From a virus, in IMG/VR virus record IMGVR_UViG_3300017917_000113, positions 1-32,492 of that record: 32,492 bases of DNA; one strand, written 5' to 3'. The notes below the pieces were generated by a model, which saw only the letters and a program-made list of their open reading frames with translations, was not told the DNA's origin and did not search any database. A program made the translations under genes and the position numbers. Shown piece after piece: positions 1 through 6,922 of this stretch (the stretch's first letter is position 1; each line of letters starts with the position of its first letter).

Positions 1-372
1 ATATTCATCATCAGATAGTTTTGCAACTGGAACACAGTTTGGAACCATTTGTCCATCTTTACCAGGTTTCATACCACGTTGTACATAACCTTCCCAACAT
101 GGAGACTTCTTATCCATATCATCATCCATACTATGTTCTGGGCAATTTTTTGGATCTGGACAATCTTCTATTGAATGTGGATACTTATTAGGTGTATCTT
201 CATTTGTTATTGCACCATCGTGCATTTTTTTAGAGTCTGACTCTGCAGCATATAAAGCACGTTGTTGTTCAACTGCTGCTCTTCTTGTTGGATGGCATCC
301 ATGAGTACCAGATCCACCTACAACGGCGTATCCTCTACAACCACCATAATTTCTTCTAATATCGTAAGGCAT
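1..372 (-). CDS. Head or maturation-associated protein, N-terminal part (runs off left edge)
   Basis: An open frame begins with ATG at 372 (MPYDIRRNYGG) and stays open to the left edge, giving 124 residues without a stop. It has two Cys-containing motifs: GCRGYAVV...HGCHPTRRAA...QQRALYAAE near residues 11-45, and CPDPKNCPEHS...CWEGYVQRGMKPG...MVPNCVP near residues 70-118. From memory, the HGCH-x-T...RALYA and VPNCVP motifs occur in phage head proteins encoded beside terminase and portal, including XkdF-like maturation-protease fusions. I therefore infer a head-module role; the diagnostic domain would lie outside the window. An AGGTGAT ribosome site lies about 11 bases upstream of the ATG. It follows the terminase genes in the same direction. 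Confidence 0.6.
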   Translation of the reverse strand, partial: MPYDIRRNYGGCRGYAVVGGSGTHGCHPTRRAAVEQQRALYAAESDSKKMHDGAITNEDTPNKYPHSIEDCPDPKNCPEHSMDDDMDKKSPCWEGYVQRGMKPGKDGQMVPNCVPVAKLSDDEY

Positions 373-384
373 AGTATTAGTATA

Positions 385-729
385 TCACCTTTCTTTATAC
401 CTATTTAACATATTTTCTATAAATACTCTTTTATCATCTGGTAGGGTATCTTTTATTGCTACTGTCTCTGGCTTTAGCATGACCATAGGTGTTCCATCCT
501 TATCAAAATTCATTTCTATTAATCCTTCACTCCACATTTGAAATGCCAATTCGTTGACAAACTTAAAGTGTTCTTGCCATAGTTCTGGGAGCAAATGTTC
601 ACATTCTGGGGTAATATTATAAGTAATTTGACCAGATATTGAGTCATACCCTACTACTTCTAATACTCCCATTTCTATTAATTTACTAACTATAGAATCA
701 TATTCTTCATTACTAATACCATCCATCAT
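385..729 (-). CDS. Winged-helix-like small protein between terminase and head genes
   Basis: This 114-residue protein has no catalytic motif. The N-terminal pattern (residues 6-45: EEYDSIVSKLIEMGVLEVVG, then a beta hairpin around DSISGQITYNITPECEHLL) looks like a winged-helix fold: helix, helix, then a two-stranded wing. The C-terminal half is acidic and helical. Similar small proteins are common beside large terminases in actinophage-like genomes, but I know of no assigned function. It starts with tandem ATG codons at 729 and 726. The first forms an ATGA overlap with the terminase stop, which implies translational coupling. A role in packaging or head gene regulation is only inferred from position. 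Confidence 0.7.
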   Translation of the reverse strand: MMDGISNEEYDSIVSKLIEMGVLEVVGYDSISGQITYNITPECEHLLPELWQEHFKFVNELAFQMWSEGLIEMNFDKDGTPMVMLKPETVAIKDTLPDDKRVFIENMLNRYKER

Positions 730-2516
730 ATTAATTTATACCCCCCTTTCCATTGACCTATTTGACCTCTAATTTTTTCTTTTTCAAATGTAAAATCATC
801 ATCTTTAGAATCTGAATCAACACTACCTCTAGACCAGGTATGTATGTCTATTTCCTTAATTCTATTTCTTTGTGAATGGGCTATCGCATTATAAACAGAT
901 CCACACATAGCATCTGCTAAATCTTTTGATTTTTTACGAGGATGGTCTACCTTATTAGTATTCATAATTCTAAGTTCAAGCATTTCCTCTAATAATATAT
1001 CAATATGTGGTGCCACCACTCTTTCTTCATAAACTAACATGGCTAAATCTTCGTAGTGCTTTTTGGCTACAGATAATGTTTCTGTTTTAATTCCAACTTG
1101 TTTTAATTCTTGTTGAATATCAAATGACTGCCATCTATCAAAAGTAACAAGACCTAATTGAAAACCATATCTTCTTAAATCTATAATCCAATTTTTTACT
1201 TCACTAAGATCTACTGGACCCTCTCTTTTAGGCTCCCACCAAGCAATAGCATCCACTATTACATACGGTACAATTTGCTCATAATTATTAAAAGACTGAA
1301 CACTAACCCATCTGTCAACATGTGCAATTGAAACAGCACATTTATCATGTTTTTGGGCTAAGTCTGCGTGAACAAAATATTCTACATCTTCTTTAGGTTT
1401 AAAATTAATATCAAATCTTCTATAAGTATCTAATGGATTTCTAATAGATAGTGCCTTTTGAACCTTATCTCTATCTTTAAAAAATGCATCAGATGACGAT
1501 GTAGGCATGCAAGCAAAACGCATTAATGCATCTGATGGGTCTGAAAAAAAGGCAATTTTAAAATCTTCAATGCTTCTTGTTGGATTCATATCCCATGTAG
1601 GTCTTCTTAAAGCAAATACTCCAGGAAATTTGTACGATAGTATTGTATCTTCTTCCCATTCTATGCTAAATTTATTACTTGAGTCATCTTCTGATAATGT
1701 TGGATTAATTATAAATTCATGTGATCTAACAGTAGTTTCTTTTTCTGCCACAACGTCATCATATCTTTGAGAAATAAAATCACCTTTATATCTAGGAAAT
1801 GATAGTAGAATTACTTTACCAAAATCTGGAAAGCGTGAATCTACAGAACCTCTAAATGCTTTATATAAGTTATCTGCAGTTTTACCTTGATCATTTCCTC
1901 CAGCACCTTCCATGGCAAATCCAGATATTTCATCAAGTACTGCCAGTATCAAGTTTAATCCTTCGGCAGATTCTCTTTCTGAGTGTCCAGAGTATACTGT
2001 TATAGATTTATTAAATTCAATGCTATCAACTTTAGGATCTAGATATCTACCTGCAAACCAAGGAGAGCCTTCTATTTTAGACTTAAAGCCTTTAAAAAAT
2101 ACATTTTTTGCTTGTTGTGCATTTACTGCTACGTTAATAATATCTATTGCATCATTAGATGGTTTTCCAAAATATCTAGATGGATCCTTTAAACATAAAA
2201 GTTTATATACTAAATAAGCACAGCCTATGGTAGATGTGTGATCTTTTCCACTGCCCTTTCCACACATAAGAATTACTTCTTGCTTTGTATACTTTTTATA
2301 ATGCTCCTCACCATTATCTTTTCCAAGTAATCTAATCAAATCTTCTTTTTTATAAATTTGACTCATACATTCTACTAATGTGTATTGATAATCAGATAGT
2401 TCTGGTTGGTTTAAATAATCTTTTCCAGTTACAAATGTCTTAACATCTACTGGATTTTCTATAAAAGGGCTTTCGTCTAGTGCTTCAATAAAATCACTAA
2501 AATCAATTGTTGTCAA
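726..2516 (-). CDS. terL: Terminase large subunit (packaging ATPase-nuclease)
   Basis: This 596-residue protein is the motor that translocates DNA into proheads and cuts it. The N-terminal ATPase has a Walker A-like loop MCGKGSGKDHTS (G86-D92, with Asp after the Lys where Thr or Ser is usual) and Walker B LILAVLDEISGF with D195-E196. The C-terminal RNase H-type nuclease shows the expected acidic triad: D385 in YFVHADLAQ, D460 in LGLVTFDRW, and D532/D535 in KDLADAM. The length is within the normal range for TerL. The start is TTG at 2516, preceded by a GAGGTGAT ribosome site with good spacing, and it overlaps the upstream gene by 14 bases. The adjacent upstream HTH protein is the likely small subunit. 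Confidence 0.95.
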   Translation of the reverse strand: MTTIDFSDFIEALDESPFIENPVDVKTFVTGKDYLNQPELSDYQYTLVECMSQIYKKEDLIRLLGKDNGEEHYKKYTKQEVILMCGKGSGKDHTSTIGCAYLVYKLLCLKDPSRYFGKPSNDAIDIINVAVNAQQAKNVFFKGFKSKIEGSPWFAGRYLDPKVDSIEFNKSITVYSGHSERESAEGLNLILAVLDEISGFAMEGAGGNDQGKTADNLYKAFRGSVDSRFPDFGKVILLSFPRYKGDFISQRYDDVVAEKETTVRSHEFIINPTLSEDDSSNKFSIEWEEDTILSYKFPGVFALRRPTWDMNPTRSIEDFKIAFFSDPSDALMRFACMPTSSSDAFFKDRDKVQKALSIRNPLDTYRRFDINFKPKEDVEYFVHADLAQKHDKCAVSIAHVDRWVSVQSFNNYEQIVPYVIVDAIAWWEPKREGPVDLSEVKNWIIDLRRYGFQLGLVTFDRWQSFDIQQELKQVGIKTETLSVAKKHYEDLAMLVYEERVVAPHIDILLEEMLELRIMNTNKVDHPRKKSKDLADAMCGSVYNAIAHSQRNRIKEIDIHTWSRGSVDSDSKDDDFTFEKEKIRGQIGQWKGGYKLI

Positions 2517-3027
2517 TTACTATCACCTCAGTTTGAATATCAGATAATCTTTTCATTATTTCTTCTCTGATTTCTGGGTGGCCTGATGCTATATCTTTTA
2601 ATATTTTAATTAATATGTCATGCTTTCTTTCCATTTCAATAATTTGTTCTGCTATCTCTTTATTGTCTAGCAGCCCTGCCTTTTGTAGCATTTCAAGTCT
2701 TTTGCTTTCAATATCTGCAATCAGTTTAATTGATGTAGTTTTTGCAGTAAGATTTGCTGTTTGATCTGCAGCATCAATAACCTCATATGCTTTTTTAATT
2801 AAAGATGAATAGTGTTGATCTGCACCAGCCAGTGCTTCCTTTGCTCTTATATTAATGGCCTGATTATTAGAGACCATGGCTCGCCAATCATTTAAAAGAT
2901 TTAAAACTTTTTGTCTAGGAATATCTAAATCTTTTGATATTTCAGAAGCATCTGAGCCCTTTAAATATTCAGAGGCAACCTTATTTACCAAATCTAAATG
3001 ATTAATTAAGTCTACTTCATTTGACAT
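2503..3027 (-). CDS. Probable terminase small subunit (HTH DNA-binding)
   Basis: The 174-residue product is almost entirely helical. Residues about 18-48 form a helix-turn-helix (ASEYLKGSDASEISKDLDIP, then RQKVLNLLNDW). A long helical region follows (residues 60-150) with heptad-like spacing (IESKRLEMLQKAGLLDNKEI, EMERKHDILIKIL) that could oligomerise. A DNA-binding N-terminus plus a helical oligomerisation region directly upstream of the large terminase is the usual layout of TerS, which recognises packaging sites and loads TerL. The family is not recognised by a signature, so the name rests on context. It overlaps both neighbours by 11-14 bases. Confidence 0.65.
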   Translation of the reverse strand: MSNEVDLINHLDLVNKVASEYLKGSDASEISKDLDIPRQKVLNLLNDWRAMVSNNQAINIRAKEALAGADQHYSSLIKKAYEVIDAADQTANLTAKTTSIKLIADIESKRLEMLQKAGLLDNKEIAEQIIEMERKHDILIKILKDIASGHPEIREEIMKRLSDIQTEVIVIDNN

Positions 3028-3349
3028 CTAGTGTCCTTAATAGCACCAAATAACCTATAAGATCTAAAATGGTATCTTCTGAAGGATATTCACTACCCTT
3101 TTTTATTCTATTTAATTTATCATCAATTCTAATATGTATTTGTTCTCTTGGATCAGATTTACTAAATATATTAATAGGATGACTATATGAACTACCATAT
3201 GATTGATTCTTTTTAATAAGTAGTTCTGCTATATTTAAACATTCATCTAATATTTTTCTACCCGCAGGTGCTTGGGTTGAGATATCACTAACAAATTTCA
3301 TTCTATTTTCTCTTTGTTTATCAAAGTCTGGTGTTACATACTCAGCCAT
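3017..3349 (-). CDS. DUF1599 (nucleotide modification associated domain 1) protein
   Basis: The 110-residue protein carries the DUF1599 pattern: LLIKKNQSYGSSYSHPINIFS, followed by EQIHIRIDDKLNRIKKG and EDTILDLIGYLVLL. The family is all-helical with conserved acidic residues. By name it is linked to phage systems that alter nucleotides or bases, and it may act on nucleotides in the manner of MazG-like pyrophosphohydrolases. No reaction can be assigned from this sequence. It starts with ATG at 3349 after a GAGGTAA ribosome site inside the end of the preceding small HTH gene, two bases after that gene's stop. No base-modification enzyme is visible elsewhere in the window. Confidence 0.75.
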   Translation of the reverse strand: MAEYVTPDFDKQRENRMKFVSDISTQAPAGRKILDECLNIAELLIKKNQSYGSSYSHPINIFSKSDPREQIHIRIDDKLNRIKKGSEYPSEDTILDLIGYLVLLRTLDVK

Positions 3350-3351
3350 TT

Positions 3352-3501
3352 TTACCTCTTTGACTTTCTAAAACCAAATTTAGCAAGATAAACATATATA
3401 GTTTCAACAGATACGCTGCACTCTTTTGCAATTTGATCTGGTGATTTTTTATCAATAACATATCTCTTCCTAAGCCAGGCTTCATTTGTATATAATTTCA
3501 T
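3352..3501 (-). CDS. Small helix-turn-helix protein (49 aa)
   Basis: A short frame from ATG at 3501 to TAA at 3352 encodes 49 residues: MKLYTNEAWLRKRYVIDKKS, PDQIAKECSVSVETIYVYLA, KFGFRKSKR. The centre is a textbook helix-turn-helix (SPDQIAKECSVSVETIYVYLAKFG-like), with a basic tail suited to DNA contact. It exactly fills the gap between the RuvC-like gene (7-base spacing) and the DUF1599 gene (2-base spacing), in the same direction and with no overlap, which strongly supports it as real. An AGTGAT sequence precedes the start closely, and an AAAGGG lies further upstream. Small phage proteins of this shape are often regulators or relics of homing-type DNA-binding domains; which applies here is unknown. 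Confidence 0.8.
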   Translation of the reverse strand: MKLYTNEAWLRKRYVIDKKSPDQIAKECSVSVETIYVYLAKFGFRKSKR

Positions 3502-3508
3502 TTTATCA

Positions 3509-4126
3509 CTAGCCCTTTGTTTTGTCAAGATTATGGGGTTGATCTACAAGTTTGTTCCAATTTTCAGAAGCATACCAACCTATTGCTATAGCGTCAGCAA
3601 CGTCATCATCTTCTACCTCTAAATCAAACTGAATATTAATTTTTTTAATAGTTCTATTTTTTCTCATTTCTCTTTCCTTAGTTTTATAAAATGAGAATGA
3701 TTTATCATGTCCGTAAAGATCTCTGATAGCAAGTTTTTCTTCTTTTTTAAGTCTACCGTTTCCTATCCAATTTTGCCATGAGACTGGTGAGCATGAAACT
3801 ATTGGTGCCTTATGATACATTTGACTTCCACCTAATATAGCACCCTGTACCAAAGATAATGATATTGCAGTATTTTGAGAATTAGTATAAATTGCAGATT
3901 CAATTACTATTGCATCAATATTATAATCTTTTAAAAAAGCAGTAATTTTTTTAGTGGCATCTCCAGTTCTTTCATAAACATGGTTACCATAAAAAAATAC
4001 TTTACCATACTTAATAAGTTTTCTATCTGTAAATAAAGAAAAGGCCATTGAGTTTGTAGATGAATCTATCGCAAGTATTGTATGCGGATTTCCTATATAT
4101 CTTAATTTATTTTTGCTCATAGTCAA
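3509..4126 (-). CDS. RuvC-like Holliday junction resolvase
   Basis: This 205-residue RNase H-fold nuclease has the acidic residues of RuvC: D21 in ILAIDSSTNSMAFSLF (beta-1), E76 in IDAIVIESAIY, and D174/D175/D178 in VEDDDVADAIAIGWYA near the C-terminus. The family cuts four-way junctions in recombination intermediates and branched DNA before packaging. The start is ambiguous: TTG at 4126 sits about 5 bases after AAAGGA, while ATG at 4120 (MSKNKL) is 11 bases away. I prefer 4126 by spacing. It overlaps the upstream zinc-finger gene by 20 bases. Position between Cas4-like and terminase genes fits processing of replicated concatemers. Confidence 0.88.
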   Translation of the reverse strand: MTMSKNKLRYIGNPHTILAIDSSTNSMAFSLFTDRKLIKYGKVFFYGNHVYERTGDATKKITAFLKDYNIDAIVIESAIYTNSQNTAISLSLVQGAILGGSQMYHKAPIVSCSPVSWQNWIGNGRLKKEEKLAIRDLYGHDKSFSFYKTKEREMRKNRTIKKINIQFDLEVEDDDVADAIAIGWYASENWNKLVDQPHNLDKTKG

Positions 4127-4400
4127 AAAAATCCTTTAATTCTTTAATTGTTTTATCTACCTTTTTATTATTTATAAGGCATATATCACAAAAACCATTA
4201 TCATTATAAACACTCAACAAGGTACCACAACCTCCAGCACATCTTCTTTGTTTGCCAAATCTTTCTTTAGCCTTTGTAATTTTATATCTTTGAGCAATTT
4301 TTTTCTTTGTAGCAAAAGTTCTACACTCTTGTCCACAGTAAATTTGATTTTTATTTTTGGTTTCAAAAGAATCATCGCACCATTCGCAATGTTTTATCAT
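4107..4400 (-). CDS. Double zinc-finger protein (97 aa)
   Basis: This small basic protein has two cysteine clusters. The first is C5-x2-C8...C22-x3-C26 (HCEWCDDSFETK, IYCGQECRTFA). The second is C54-x3-C58...C71-x2-C74 (RRCAGGCGTLL, FCDICLINN). Each can bind one zinc ion. A lysine-rich helix between them (TKKKIAQRYKITKAKERFGK) favours nucleic-acid binding. The function is not known. Its start overlaps the Cas4-like gene's stop as ATGA, so it is probably translated by coupling and may act with that nuclease or with the RuvC-like protein that follows. Confidence 0.8.
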   Translation of the reverse strand: MIKHCEWCDDSFETKNKNQIYCGQECRTFATKKKIAQRYKITKAKERFGKQRRCAGGCGTLLSVYNDNGFCDICLINNKKVDKTIKELKDFFDYEQK

Positions 4401-5167
4401 TCAAGTTCTTTCCTTCTTTCAATTTTTATAACACCTTTTTCTCTAGAATCACATACCTTTTCAATAGGACATGAAGAACATGTTTTTGAATTTTGCCTAA
4501 ATCCTCTTTCTGGTAATTGTTTATCATCAAAAGCCTTTCTAACTTTACGCATCCATTCAAAGAAATAATCTATAAAGTCAACATGACTTTGATTTGCAAT
4601 AACTGGTATAACACAAATTTCGTGAGTATTTTTTGATTCATAAACTATAGCACCTATTTGTTGTTTTAATATTTTCATATAAATAAGTAATTGTTCTATA
4701 TGATATCTACTTGCACTATTATTTTGTTTATGATATTGAAATGACTCTTCTTTTGTAGTTTTAATTTCTAATAAAACTAATTTATCATCTACTTTAATCA
4801 TAGCATCACTGTAGCCAAAAATTGGTGGATCTGTATTTTTAATTTCTTTTTCTTTCCACTCTAATACTCCAGCGGCCTCTAGGGCTTCTTGCAACCTTTC
4901 ATGACTTCTGCTTCCAGTATTCATATTTGCATATGAAGTTCCAGTATTTTTATCTTCCCATTCATTTCCTTCAAATGCTAAATACCAATATCTAGGGCAG
5001 TAACCATGTCCAAAAACCAAAGTTGATGGACTAAAAGAATATTTTTTAGTAAAAGATGGTTTAGAATTAATTTTAATATGACCTTCGTTTATATAGTCTA
5101 CTATTTTAGATAAATCTAATTCTTCTTCTTTTTTCTTAATCATTTTTTTTACCAAGTTTTTTGTCAT
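4397..5167 (-). CDS. Cas4-family PD-(D/E)XK exonuclease with predicted 4Fe-4S cluster
   Basis: The 256-residue protein has all hallmarks of the RecB/Cas4 nuclease family: H89 in GSRSHERL, D121 in FGYSDAMI, E134 and K136 in LLEIKTT, and Q159/Y163 in YHIEQLLIYM. Four cysteines placed as in Cas4 (C57 in GYCPRYW; C230, C233 and C239 in TCSSCPIEKVC) should hold an iron-sulfur cluster. Such phage enzymes resect DNA ends for recombination. There is no cas1 or repeat array nearby, so a role in CRISPR adaptation is not suggested. The start at 5167 shares one base with the preceding stop (TAATG). Confidence 0.92.
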   Translation of the reverse strand: MTKNLVKKMIKKKEEELDLSKIVDYINEGHIKINSKPSFTKKYSFSPSTLVFGHGYCPRYWYLAFEGNEWEDKNTGTSYANMNTGSRSHERLQEALEAAGVLEWKEKEIKNTDPPIFGYSDAMIKVDDKLVLLEIKTTKEESFQYHKQNNSASRYHIEQLLIYMKILKQQIGAIVYESKNTHEICVIPVIANQSHVDFIDYFFEWMRKVRKAFDDKQLPERGFRQNSKTCSSCPIEKVCDSREKGVIKIERRKELE

Positions 5168-5478
5168 TAAAAGTTCCTCACACTATACTTAAGAGCGTCT
5201 ACAAGTTTATCGGTTGCTTCTCTTATTGCGTAATACATATTTTTTTTAGATCTATCATCTTTTTTAACATGAGAATACCAAGCAGCCATCATAGCAAATT
5301 TTGCAGAATAGGCCTGTAGTTGTGTTATTAACAAGGTAGCCTTTGCTGCTGGAACATCTGGGTTTGCTATTAGTTTGGCAACTATAGTCAAAGTTTTAGT
5401 AAACTCTTCATCATTCATATAATCAGACATCTCATTAAATGATGTTAGTTTATTTAATAAATCTACTGTGTTATCCAT
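5167..5478 (-). CDS. Conserved helical phage protein of unknown function (103 aa)
   Basis: The sequence is predicted helical throughout, with no cysteine or catalytic motif. Recognisable blocks are NPDVPAAKATLLITQLQAYS, AKFAMMAAWYSHVKKDD and KKNMYYAIREATDKLVDALK. I recall similar proteins in actinophage-like genomes next to recombination genes, without a known function. It lies between a junction-resolvase-like nuclease (8-base overlap, ATGGATAA) and a Cas4-like exonuclease (1-base overlap). An accessory role in recombination, for instance as a protein partner of the nucleases or RecA, is inference from this position only. Confidence 0.75.
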   Translation of the reverse strand: MDNTVDLLNKLTSFNEMSDYMNDEEFTKTLTIVAKLIANPDVPAAKATLLITQLQAYSAKFAMMAAWYSHVKKDDRSKKNMYYAIREATDKLVDALKYSVRNF

Positions 5479-5767
5479 TGGTTTTCTTTCTTAGTTCCTC
5501 AAATACTTGCCATTCTATTATAGCAAGTCTTACCTTTTTATTTCCTTCTCCAAGCACAACCATTAGTGCTGGATTTTTTTTTCTATCAACCATCATTGTA
5601 TCTGTTACTATTTTTGACCATGAGTCTTGGCTGACGGAATATGATTTTGAATACTCTTTGACATCTACTACGAAATCATCAAGTGATCCATCAGCCTTGA
5701 CTGGCCCTCTTCCAGAATTAATATGCTGCTTAGCACCTATTCTTTTTAGTTCTTGTTTTTCACTCAT
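5471..5767 (-). CDS. PD-(D/E)XK nuclease, Holliday-junction-resolvase-like (98 aa)
   Basis: The product begins MSEKQELKRIGAKQH and continues NSGRGPVKADGSLDDFVVDV followed by KEYSKSYSVS. The pattern is an N-terminal helix with Lys and His, then SGRG-x3-DG, then beta strand FVVDVKE. It matches small resolvases of the restriction-endonuclease fold, with D in DG and D/K in VDVKE as likely metal ligands. WSKIVTDT...NPALMVVLG gives the later helix and strand. I chose ATG at 5767 because AAAGGATA lies just upstream and because it forms a TAATG overlap with the small zinc-finger gene. An in-frame start further upstream (to 5824) would overlap that gene fully and is unlikely. Confidence 0.75.
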   Translation of the reverse strand: MSEKQELKRIGAKQHINSGRGPVKADGSLDDFVVDVKEYSKSYSVSQDSWSKIVTDTMMVDRKKNPALMVVLGEGNKKVRLAIIEWQVFEELRKKTNG

Positions 5768-5934
5768 TAGTATCCTTTTGATGGAAAAACAACTTTTGAT
5801 ATGTGTTTTTGAGAACACATCCAAGATAGTGTCTTTGTGTCACTATAAAGCCTTGCCTTTCCTACTATTGACTTACACTCATGGCATACAAACTTACCAT
5901 GATATATTGTATATTGATTAAATTCTTGATTCAA
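5767..5934 (-). CDS. Small zinc-finger protein (55 aa) after recA
   Basis: A short frame opens at TTG 5934, inside the last codons of recA, and ends at TAA 5767-5769. It encodes MNQEFNQYTIYHGKFVCHEC, KSIVGKARLYSDTKTLSWMC, SQKHISKVVFPSKGY. C17-x2-C20 and C40-x3-H44 form a plausible zinc site between beta strands (FVCHECKS, RLYSDTKTLSWMCSQKH). Support: it fills the 150-base space between recA and the nuclease gene without a stop, has coding-like composition, and ends in the same TAATG overlap used at other junctions here. The weak point is the start: TTG with only AAAAGA upstream. The function is unknown. Confidence 0.78.
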   Translation of the reverse strand: MNQEFNQYTIYHGKFVCHECKSIVGKARLYSDTKTLSWMCSQKHISKVVFPSKGY

Positions 5935-6922
5935 GTTCTTTTATTTTCTCTGGATTTTCTTTTAGATATTCAATTACTTTTGCTCTACCCTGCAATCTTT
6001 CACCTAAGACTGTGTACCAAGCACCACCCTTTTCTATAATGCCCATTAACTCTGCTGTATCAACTAAGTCTGCAACTTTATCAATACCTATATTGTCTCC
6101 AGTAAAATAAAAATCATATGATCCACTTAAAAATGCTGGGCCAGTTTTATTAAAATCTATATGCCAATTAACTACTCTACCTATTTTTTCTTCTATTAGT
6201 TTGTCTCCAACCTGTATCTTGCCCTTGATTGCTTGATTTTCAGATTCACTTGACCAAAGTTTTACTACTGTGCTAGAAAAGAATTTAACTGCTTGTCCAC
6301 CAGTTGGCATGTGTGATGCATACATAGCACCAATATTATTTCTTTGTTGGGATATTAAAACTAAAAGAGTTTTATTTTCTTGATTGTTGGCATAATTAAG
6401 CATTTTAACAGCATTGGTCATATCTTTGGCCTCTGCACCTATTTGTTTAGTATTTTCTAACTGTTTTAATTCTGCAGAATCTTTTTCAAAATATATTGCA
6501 GGAAGTAGTGCGGATATAGAATCTACTATTAAAACATCTACTTTTGCTTTCATTAGTTGTGTAGCAACATCTACCATGTCATTGATAGTTCTTGCTTCTG
6601 AATAAATTAATTTATCTGTATCTACCCCAAGTTTTTTAGCCCACTCTGGATCAAATGATTGTTCAGCATCTATCCAAGCACAAACCTTTCCTTCTTTTTG
6701 TGCTTCGCCTATCATTTGTAAACAAAATGAAGATTTGCCTGCTGATTTGTTTCCCCATATAAGTATTTGTCTACCGTATCCAAATCCACCTTTTAATCCA
6801 TTATTTAAACTAATGCTAGGTGTCTTTTGTTTTTTTACCTCTACATCAGTTGCATTACTTAATCTTTTTCTTAGATTAGGATCTAACTGTGCTAAAAATT
6901 CTTCTATAACTATTTGTGCCAT
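5918..6922 (-). CDS. recA: RecA-family recombinase
   Basis: The 334-residue protein polymerises on ssDNA and catalyses homologous strand exchange. Visible features are Walker A GNKSAGKSS (57-65), the catalytic glutamate E87 in AWIDAEQSFDPEW, Walker B VLIVDSISALL (130-140), and a glutamine switch in LISQQRNNIG. The L2/DNA-binding segment PTGGQAVKFFSS matches the bacterial RecA TGG-x-A-x-KF motif, so it is closer to RecA than to typical UvsX in this loop. It lacks the acidic C-terminal tail of cellular RecA. Its ATG shares one base with the polymerase stop (TAATG), which suggests co-translation with the replicase. Confidence 0.95.
   Translation of the reverse strand: MAQIVIEEFLAQLDPNLRKRLSNATDVEVKKQKTPSISLNNGLKGGFGYGRQILIWGNKSAGKSSFCLQMIGEAQKEGKVCAWIDAEQSFDPEWAKKLGVDTDKLIYSEARTINDMVDVATQLMKAKVDVLIVDSISALLPAIYFEKDSAELKQLENTKQIGAEAKDMTNAVKMLNYANNQENKTLLVLISQQRNNIGAMYASHMPTGGQAVKFFSSTVVKLWSSESENQAIKGKIQVGDKLIEEKIGRVVNWHIDFNKTGPAFLSGSYDFYFTGDNIGIDKVADLVDTAELMGIIEKGGAWYTVLGERLQGRAKVIEYLKENPEKIKELESRI

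Noticed and set aside
4397-5167. Part of a CRISPR-Cas adaptation system
   Set aside because: The nuclease is Cas4-like, but no cas1, cas2, repeats or spacers are present and phage Cas4-family exonucleases are common in recombination modules.
5517-5525. TGCTATAAT inside the small nuclease gene
   Set aside because: It is made by ordinary codons for Leu-Ala-Ile-Ile, has no -35, and sits mid-gene with coupled genes downstream. Treated as coincidence.
5471-5824. Longer 117-aa form of the small nuclease starting upstream
   Set aside because: The extra 19 residues overlap the zinc-finger gene in another frame and lack nuclease-family similarity, while ATG 5767 has a good ribosome site.
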